Positions 57,572 through 64,000 of a stretch of 64,000 nucleotides of DNA are shown here, one piece after another (the stretch's first letter is position 1; each line of letters begins with the position of its first letter). The DNA lies in the NCBI GenBank assembly GCA_020284085.1, contig JACEVL010000061.1, positions 564,209-628,208 on the forward strand. The letters are read 5' to 3'. Below the pieces are notes generated by a model. That model worked only from the letters and a program-made list of their open reading frames with translations, searched no databases and had not been told where the DNA came from. The stretch comes from Aporrectodea caliginosa. Its lineage: Eukaryota > Annelida > Clitellata > Crassiclitellata > Lumbricidae. A program made the position numbers and the translations under genes.

Positions 57572-58651
57572 ATGACAGACGAGCAATCAACCGTCGAATA
57601 CAGTCTGGTGGACGTGGGAGAACCGCCGCATCGTCAGCCAAGCAGTTCTACGCCGTTTGTGAAGAGAACGACGACGGAGTCCAGGTTCCTGCTCGAAGAC
57701 ATTGACTTCGACGATCCGATGCCTGCAGAGATGGACAACGCGGCGCGGTCAGCGGAACGACCGGTGGAAAAACCAGAGCAAAGGCCGGTGAAGCAATCAG
57801 AGAAACGACCAGTGGAGAAACCAGCGAGACAACCAGAGATACGTCCAGTGGAACCGAAACATCTCGAGAATACTGGTGTCGTCTTCGAATACAAGAAGTC
57901 ACCGATGAAGCCGGGCAAGTTTGACGGCACCGGTTCACTCGAGTCCTTCCTCGCTCAATTCGACGTGTGCGCCAGGCACAATGGGTGGACGTCAGCGGAT
58001 CGTGTGGACTTTCTGCGCTGCGCTCTGGAGAAGGCTGCCACGCAGTTATTATGGGACTTTGGAGCGAGGCAGGACGTCACCTACGAAGAGTTAGTCGGTC
58101 GACTCCGCCAGAGATACGGCACCGAAGGACAAGCGGAGACGTTCAGGGCACAACTGCATTATCGACGCCAGCGGACGGACGAGACACTGAGCAACCTGCT
58201 TCACGAGATACGTCGGTTGGTTGTGTTGGCGTATCCCATACCATCAAATGAGACAACCGAGATCATCGCACGGGACGCATTCTTGGAGTCGATGCACGAC
58301 CGGGAGCTATCCTTGAAAGTCCGGGTTCGTGAACCGAAAACGTTGGACGAAGCTTATCGCACGGCGTTACGGCTGGAAGCATACCAGCGCACAACCGAAC
58401 AGGAGGATCGACAGAGAGCACCTAACCGTGTCCGAGGGACCCAGGGAACGGAGACGAACAGTCAGACGCAGTCTCAACTGGACCGGTTCCTCGCCGCACA
58501 ACTTGAAAATCAGCGCAAGTGGCAGATGGACATGGAGGACGCTTCAATCGCCAATTCGCCGAGCTACGAAGCAGCACTAATCGAGACACGGAACCGAGAC
58601 GCGAAGCACCCAGCTTCGGGAACAATCAGCGCGACCAAGGAAGAGCCTTGA
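57572..58651 (+). CDS. gag: Gypsy gag, 359 aa
   Basis: Structural polyprotein that forms the retrotransposon particle. An N-terminal 115 residues hold KPxxRPVEKP repeats (about 66-96). From about residue 116 the capsid-type gag domain begins: KFDGTGSLESFLAQFDVC, then LRCALEKAATQLLWDF, YEELVGRLRQRYG and LHEIRRLVVLAYP, the usual Ty3/Gypsy order. The zinc knuckle is not in this frame but in the next one. Start chosen as the first ATG after the primer-binding site; the frame ends 132 nt into the pol frame. Confidence 0.9.
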   Translation: MTDEQSTVEYSLVDVGEPPHRQPSSSTPFVKRTTTESRFLLEDIDFDDPMPAEMDNAARSAERPVEKPEQRPVKQSEKRPVEKPARQPEIRPVEPKHLENTGVVFEYKKSPMKPGKFDGTGSLESFLAQFDVCARHNGWTSADRVDFLRCALEKAATQLLWDFGARQDVTYEELVGRLRQRYGTEGQAETFRAQLHYRRQRTDETLSNLLHEIRRLVVLAYPIPSNETTEIIARDAFLESMHDRELSLKVRVREPKTLDEAYRTALRLEAYQRTTEQEDRQRAPNRVRGTQGTETNSQTQSQLDRFLAAQLENQRKWQMDMEDASIANSPSYEAALIETRNRDAKHPASGTISATKEEP

Positions 58652-61600
58652 CCTGCTTCAACTGTGGAAGAGCCGGTCACTTCGCCAGAAACTGCCGTCA
58701 GGGCCGACGCTTCCGACGCCAAGACGCCACCGCCGAACTAGGGGTCCCGTCATCGGAGGAAGAAAACGTCGTGAGGAACCACACCACTCGCCAGAGGTCA
58801 GCCGTTCAAGGAGGAAGCAATGCCATATACATCCGAGGAACCATCAACGGAGGAACACAACTCTGTCTGGTCGACACCGGATCAGAGGTGAGTTTGGTGC
58901 CGCATTCCGCTGTAGTGGGTTTAGAACTGACTCCTTGTAGTCGCGTGTTGATGGCTGCTAATGGTACTGAAATTAGGGTGCTTGGGGAGGTAGCTGTCCA
59001 AATTAAGATGTGGCGTGGGTTTGCAATTCCCACTACGTTCTTGGTCTCTGATCAGATCGTCGAACCTATGTTAGGAATGGACTGGCTGAGGCAGCATAAA
59101 TGTAGGCTAGGCTTTGGCACAGGAGCATTATTTGTCGGGCGGCGTAAGATACCATTGGTAAAGAGTAACGGTTCAACATGGTGTAGGCGCGTAATAGTAG
59201 CGGAGGACGTGTTGATCCCTCCTAAGTGTCAGCAGGACATTGCTGCTAAGACTTTATTCGGGAACCTGTCGGCCATGGCTCCCGCTTGGATGACAGAAGT
59301 TAGAGAGGTCGTGCCGGGTGTTCATGTCGCACGCGTTTTAGTGGATGAGAGGGCTCCTAATAGTATGGTGCGAGTAGTCAACTTGACTAAGGAACCGATC
59401 CGACTAAACAAGGATCAACTGTTAGGCGGTTTGTATCCCGTCCAGATAGAAGTAAGTGGTGAGGCGCAGGAGAGTCCCGGAGAGCCGCCGTTCGAAGAGG
59501 CACTATTAAATGAGTTGCCTGAGGACGTGCCGCGTGAAGCTAAGAAGAAGCTGGAGGGACTCCTGCGAGAGTATCGTGACGTATTTTCCACGAGTGAAGG
59601 AGACTTGGGCAGGACATCAATATGCGCTCATCGAATAGACACAGGAGACGCGGCGCCAGTGAGGCAACCGTTACGAAGGCAACCCTTCGCGTACCAGGCC
59701 GCAATAGATGAACGAATGGACCAGATGATAGCAGATGGAGTGATTGAACCGGCAGTGAGTGAGTGGGCTGCCAATGTAGTTCTGGCACGAAAGAAAGATG
59801 GAACGATGAGGTTCTGTATAGACTATCGACATTTAAATGAGTGCACGAAGAAGGACTCGTACCCCCTTCCCAGGGTGGACGAATGTTTAGATGCCTTGTC
59901 AGGAGCGAGCTGGTTCAGTACGCTGGACTTGCGGAGTGGCTACCACCAAGTAGCGATGGACATGAAAGATGCGGATAAGACTGCCTTTGTCACTCGGAGA
60001 GGGATATTCCGTTGGAGGGTGATGCCCTTTGGTTTATGTAACGCTCCGGCTACTTTTCAGCGTTTGATGGACATTGCCCTATCCGGATTGAATTTTGAGA
60101 CATGTTTAGTGTATCTGGATGATGTCATCATTTTTGGTAATGACTTGGATCAACACCTTGAGCGATTAAAACAGGTACTGCAGAGATTGAGAGAGGAGCA
60201 TCTGAAATTGAAGCCAACTAAATGTCAGCTATTGAGGAGAACTGTCAGTTTCTTGGGGCATGTGATGACTCCAGACGGGGTGGCGGTAGACCCATCCAAA
60301 GTGGAAGATGTGACAGCTTGGCCAGTGCCGGAACGACTGACAGATGTACGTGCATTTTTGGGGCTCTGCTCCTATTATCGGAAGTTCATTAGGGGATTTT
60401 CATCTATGGCTGCACCCTTGTTTGCTCTCACCAAGAAGGGTAGAGCATTTGATTGGAATGATGAGTGCCAGACTGCTTTTTCCAGACTTAAGGTGGCTCT
60501 GACTACGGCACCAGTGCTAACACTGCCAAAGAGTGAAGGGGTCTATGTGTTAGATTGTGATGCCTCTGACATAGGAATCGGAGCTGTATTGTCGCAGAGA
60601 GTTGAGGGAGAGGAGAAGGTGATAGCCTATGGAAGCCGTCTTTTGTCCACGGCTGAGGTCAAATATTGTATCACACGAAAGGAATTGCTGGCTGTTGTGT
60701 ACTTCGTGAAGTATTATCGTCAGTATTTGCTGGGCAGGAAATTTGAGTTGCGAACGGATCATGCTGCTTTAAGATGGTTGTGGAAGACCCCAGAACCGAT
60801 TGGACAGCAAGGTCGGTGGCTCGAACGGTTGTCCGAGTATGAATTTGAGATAATTCACCGACCAGGAAGGAGGCATGGCAATGCCGATGCTCTGTCTCGA
60901 AAACCTTGTCGTCAGTGCGGGTTAGAGGATCAGATTCCTGTGGTAGCGGCCACGAAGACAGCGACCTTAGCGCCACCGAGTGGTGAGTCAGATTCTACGG
61001 ACCCTATTTTAGAAGCGCAGGAGGCGGATCCTGACCTGAGGGTCGTAAAACAGTGGTTGATTGAAGGTGCGACGGTACCCGACTTGCTGGAAGTGTTATC
61101 GGAGAGCGCTACCGTTAAGGTGTACTGGCACCTGCGAGAGAATTTGTATTTGCGAGACGGTATTATATACCGGAAAAGAATGGATGACGTGGAACAGTTG
61201 CTGTTGCCTAAGACTTTGAGGGAGGAGTTTTTGAGACTCGCGCACACGGGAATTACCGGCGGGCACCTGGGAGTGCGCCGAACCCGATGGCAGATCCGTA
61301 GGAGAGCGTATTGGGTTGGTTGGTCGGGAGACGTGAAGCGTTTTTGCCAACGCTGTCCCCAGTGCAACCAGTATCGCAGAGGGAAACCCTCCAGACAAGG
61401 GCCACTTCAGCCGCTGCCTTGTGGAGAACCTTGGGAGCGTTTGAGTTTAGACATAACGGGACCACATCCAAGGAGTAGGAAGGGTAACATCTACATTTTG
61501 ACCATGATGGATAATTTCAGTAAATATGTGGAAGCGGTCCCGATGGCTAACCAGGAAGCCGTATCAGTAGCGAAGGCGTTGGTTGAGAATGTTATCGTGA

Positions 61601-62391
61601 GATACGGGGCGCCATTGCAGATTCTCACGGATCAGGGGACGAATTTTGAGGGGCATTTGTTTCAAGAGTTGTGTAGGCTCCTAGGCGTAGACAAGGTTAG
61701 GACGTCCAGTTACCACCCTAGTGGGAACGGCCTAATTGAGAGGTTCCACCGCACGCTAAACGCTATGCTGGGAAAAATCATTAGTAGCCACCAGCGCGAC
61801 TGGGATGAGGTTTTGCCTCACGTTTTGGCGGCGTATCGGGCATCAATCCACCAGGTAACCGGGTTCTCGCCAAACCGATTACTGTATGGAAGAGAAAATC
61901 GGATGCCACTGGACCTTGTTTATGGACGGCCCCCAGGATTTGAATTGGGCAACGCCACCTACTCAAGTTATGTCGAAGACTTAGCCGAGAGGATGGAGAC
62001 CGCGTATCGGGAGGTACGTGAACAATTACGTCGGGCAGCAGAACGGAGGAAACATGACTACGATCTCCGTGTACGTCCCGCCACTTTCGACGTGGGAACC
62101 TCTGTTTGGTACTTTACTCCGCGAAGGTACCAGGGACGAAGCCCCAAGTGGCAGAAACTTTATTGCGGGCCTTACGAAGTATTGAAACGATGCGGGCCGG
62201 TCAACTACTTGCTGCGAAAGTCGCCGAGGTCCCCTCCCTTTATCGCTCATGTGGACAAGTTAAAGCATTGTTTTCAGTCGGCGAGAGAAGACGACATCAA
62301 CGACAACCGGCCACCGGAAGAACACAGCGAGGTCTCCGATAATCACCCACGACCACGTCGGGTGATACGGAAACCCGTACGGTTTCAGTAA
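58519..62391 (+). CDS. pol: Gypsy pol: zinc knuckle, protease, reverse transcriptase, RNase H, integrase
   Basis: Residue positions count from the ATG at 58519. CCHC knuckle CFNCGRAGHFARNC (46-59), aspartic protease LVDTGSEVSLVP (about 117), RT with LDLRSGYHQVAM, MPFGLCNAPATFQRLM and the catalytic YLDD (about 530), RNase H beginning LDCDASDIGIGAVLS (about 678), integrase HHCC zinc finger (about 905-950) and catalytic D-D-E in LDITGP (976), LTDQGTNF (1036) and GLIERFHRT (1072), then a GPY/F-type module (YCGPYEVL, about 1217). The RT-RNaseH-integrase order marks Ty3/Gypsy. The frame is -1 relative to gag, so it is probably made by -1 frameshifting in the 58519-58651 overlap and the ATG is not necessarily used. 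Confidence 0.97.
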   Translation: MADGHGGRFNRQFAELRSSTNRDTEPRREAPSFGNNQRDQGRALTCFNCGRAGHFARNCRQGRRFRRQDATAELGVPSSEEENVVRNHTTRQRSAVQGGSNAIYIRGTINGGTQLCLVDTGSEVSLVPHSAVVGLELTPCSRVLMAANGTEIRVLGEVAVQIKMWRGFAIPTTFLVSDQIVEPMLGMDWLRQHKCRLGFGTGALFVGRRKIPLVKSNGSTWCRRVIVAEDVLIPPKCQQDIAAKTLFGNLSAMAPAWMTEVREVVPGVHVARVLVDERAPNSMVRVVNLTKEPIRLNKDQLLGGLYPVQIEVSGEAQESPGEPPFEEALLNELPEDVPREAKKKLEGLLREYRDVFSTSEGDLGRTSICAHRIDTGDAAPVRQPLRRQPFAYQAAIDERMDQMIADGVIEPAVSEWAANVVLARKKDGTMRFCIDYRHLNECTKKDSYPLPRVDECLDALSGASWFSTLDLRSGYHQVAMDMKDADKTAFVTRRGIFRWRVMPFGLCNAPATFQRLMDIALSGLNFETCLVYLDDVIIFGNDLDQHLERLKQVLQRLREEHLKLKPTKCQLLRRTVSFLGHVMTPDGVAVDPSKVEDVTAWPVPERLTDVRAFLGLCSYYRKFIRGFSSMAAPLFALTKKGRAFDWNDECQTAFSRLKVALTTAPVLTLPKSEGVYVLDCDASDIGIGAVLSQRVEGEEKVIAYGSRLLSTAEVKYCITRKELLAVVYFVKYYRQYLLGRKFELRTDHAALRWLWKTPEPIGQQGRWLERLSEYEFEIIHRPGRRHGNADALSRKPCRQCGLEDQIPVVAATKTATLAPPSGESDSTDPILEAQEADPDLRVVKQWLIEGATVPDLLEVLSESATVKVYWHLRENLYLRDGIIYRKRMDDVEQLLLPKTLREEFLRLAHTGITGGHLGVRRTRWQIRRRAYWVGWSGDVKRFCQRCPQCNQYRRGKPSRQGPLQPLPCGEPWERLSLDITGPHPRSRKGNIYILTMMDNFSKYVEAVPMANQEAVSVAKALVENVIVRYGAPLQILTDQGTNFEGHLFQELCRLLGVDKVRTSSYHPSGNGLIERFHRTLNAMLGKIISSHQRDWDEVLPHVLAAYRASIHQVTGFSPNRLLYGRENRMPLDLVYGRPPGFELGNATYSSYVEDLAERMETAYREVREQLRRAAERRKHDYDLRVRPATFDVGTSVWYFTPRRYQGRSPKWQKLYCGPYEVLKRCGPVNYLLRKSPRSPPFIAHVDKLKHCFQSAREDDINDNRPPEEHSEVSDNHPRPRRVIRKPVRFQ

Positions 62392-63082
62392 GCCATGGGT
62401 GTTTTACGTCGCCAACCGACTCAGTACGGTTGATCGAAGGACACAATGTCCAGACACTATTCGAGCTACGGCGACTGGATTGAGACTTTGTTAGAGACTC
62501 TGCTTGAGACTCTGAGACTTTGCGTGAGATTCAACTTGAAACTCTGCTGAGATACTGATACAAGACTTTTGCTTTGGGACTTTGCTGTTGAGAGACTTTT
62601 TCTTTTAGAGATGTTTTAGAGTCTGTTGAAAGGTTTTGGATGTTTAGGGGCTTTTGTTGAAGGAACTCGGCTTTGGCTTTGAGAGATTGTGGTTAAGAGA
62701 CTTTTTCTCTGCTGTGACTGATGCTTAAGACTGAACATGTTGTTTGTAAAGTGTTTTAGTTGATCCGCAGTCAACATTTTATGGCTGGAGTTGTAATTGA
62801 ATGGACAGTGATAAAGCATTTAACCTGAGGTTGCTATGCCTGCTTAACGTAATATTTTTAGCGTTATAGTTGGACACTGAGAGGCCTAGCGTTTCCATGG
62901 ACTTTTAGTTAGCCGTTGTTAATTGATAATTGATAACATTTTTAATGTAAATATGGACTTTGCTGGTTAACTGTAGCAGCTCAATTAGATTTTCTTTTGG
63001 GTCATGGTTTTGGCCAAATTTTAAGTTTGGGTCGACCTTGGTTTCCGAAAAGGGACTTTCGGTATTGTTGGTCGGTGGGGAT
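62392..63082 (+). other. Untranslated region between pol and 3' LTR
   Basis: 62480-62710 is built from imperfect GAGACTTTG/GAGACTCTG units. A short purine tract GGTGGGGA (63074-63081) precedes the LTR and is the probable plus-strand primer. Confidence 0.65.
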
Positions 63083-63895
63083 TGTAGCGAAATTCATAAT
63101 TGGCTTGGCACTCTATGGAATGCCGAAGTATTGTTTAACTATCAGCCTCTGTGATAATTGTGTTGGTGCAGTTTTATACCGACACCTGTTGACTTGCCTT
63201 GATATATTGCCTGTATTGACACCGAGAGAGCTGCACACTGCACCGGTGCCATTTTAAGAGGTATCCTGTGGTATATATGTAGCACCAGTCGATGGAACTG
63301 CTCCGGTGCCATAAGATTGCCCCGGTGCCATTTTAGGCATAGCGCCGGTTGGTAAGATTGCTCCGGTGCCCTTTTGAGATACTGCACCGGTGCCATTTCT
63401 AGTTGCACCCCATGGAAAAGGTGTTGGGGCACCAGGGTTTTCGGCACCCCTGATAGGTATATAAGGCAGGGGTTGGCCATGGGACGAGAGTCTGGAGAAG
63501 ACCGCCTGAAGATTCGGCCTCGAGCTTTGCATCGGCCTCGCAGTCTTGGTGGAGTCTGAAGAGGACCTGCCGTCGATCTACGGACCAGCCATCCGAGACG
63601 CTGTCGCTAGAGGGCCTGCTTGATGATAGGAGTGACGACGAAGCAGCTGTGCAGTTCTCTCTCGATGTCAAGTTGCCTGTTGATGTGATTCTGTCAATCG
63701 TCTATGAGAAGAACTATTAAAGCGGTGTTCTACGTGTGTGAGTGTGTCGCTGTTGATCATTCAAACCTCTCGATAGACCACGAGAGTCGGACCGGACAAC
63801 CTTTGTTGAGGCCTGGGGTTTCGGCATCCTGGTAGAGCCTTGAACCACTCAGCAAAGAAGACGAACTAAGAGAGACGACCCCTGGTTTCCCGACA
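63083..63895 (+). repeat. 3' LTR of the Gypsy element, 813 bp
   Basis: Begins TGTAGCGAAATTC and ends CCCGACA (TG...CA). It has five CCGGTGCC motifs (63243, 63303, 63322, 63363, 63387) in U3, a TATA box and the signal ATTAAA at about 63717. The left border is inferred from the purine tract and TG; only the last 24 bp are confirmed by the 5' remnant. Confidence 0.75.
63458..63466 (+). promoter_or_regulatory. TATA box of the LTR promoter
   Basis: TATATAAGG, followed by a GC-rich stretch; transcription would begin about 25-30 bp further on, defining the U3/R border near 63490. Confidence 0.75.
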
Positions 63896-64000
63896 GTGTA
63901 TTAGGCTAAACAATCATTTCCTTTAGCAATATGTCTCAGGAATTAATACATTCCTAACCCTCTTATCCATTTGACTATTATTTTTGTCTAATCGATATCT
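63896..64000 (+). pseudogene. LINE type A, right part
   Basis: TATTAGGCTAAACAATCATT and CTATTATTTTTGTCTAATC match 17316-17560, so the LINE interrupted by the Gypsy element resumes here and leaves the window. Confidence 0.8.

Larger units (their letters stand above)
57471..63895 (+). mobile_element. Ty3/Gypsy LTR retrotransposon, coding-intact, 5' LTR almost wholly missing
   Basis: Order: 24 bp remnant of the 5' LTR end (57471-57494, identical to 63870-63893), primer-binding site at 57500, gag, pol, purine tract, 3' LTR 63083-63895. No env-like frame after pol. Both reading frames are open throughout, which indicates a young insertion. The left LTR and about 180 bp of adjoining LINE are gone, presumably in one deletion or as an assembly artefact. 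Lacking a 5' promoter, this copy should not be able to transcribe itself. Confidence 0.93.

Overview
The window is animal nuclear DNA: genes are split by GT-AG introns with acceptable phases, there is no operon organisation, and most of the sequence is introns and transposable elements. The very common octamer TAGGCCTA, the tRNA-derived SINEs, the many small hAT-like elements and the gene content fit a marine invertebrate, most likely a deuterostome (echinoderm or hemichordate), but the sequence alone does not fix the phylum.

Layout. (1) 1-3655, minus strand: the 5' three coding exons of BRIX1 (ribosome biogenesis factor BRX1), whose third intron also holds an unrelated Cys/His-rich coding exon (1-529) that runs off the left edge. 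(2) 3.7-8.7 kb: repeats, including a 491 bp hAT-like MITE and a hAT-like element nested inside another. (3) 8763-13762, plus: a five-exon gene for a predicted secreted protein of 215 residues with no family I recognise. (4) 14-27.6 kb: repeat-rich DNA with SINEs, MITEs, LINE remnants and minisatellites, no gene recognised. (5) 27701-44396, plus: a fifteen-exon gene for a CARD-coiled-coil-GUK protein of the CARD9/CARD10/CARD11/CARD14 (CARMA) family, about 615 residues. All fifteen exons join in frame if one non-GT (GC) donor is accepted. It is notable because the PDZ and SH3 modules of vertebrate CARMA proteins are absent from the recognisable exons. (6) 48496-54237, plus: a complete five-exon microsomal cytochrome P450 of CYP2-clan type, 494 residues. 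(7) 54.6-64 kb: nested transposons ending in a Ty3/Gypsy retrotransposon with intact gag and pol reading frames and an 813 bp 3' LTR, but with only about 24 bp of its 5' LTR. It sits inside a LINE fragment that reappears at the right edge.

The host genes have no obvious joint function: ribosome assembly (BRIX1), a secreted orphan, an innate-immune type scaffold (CARD-CC, whose known partners are BCL10 and MALT1-like paracaspase) and an ER monooxygenase. At least nine short hAT-like elements can be delimited by terminal inverted repeats, most with an 8 bp target duplication visible by eye. Exon joins were done by hand from splice consensus and phase; cDNA would settle the few ambiguous ones.
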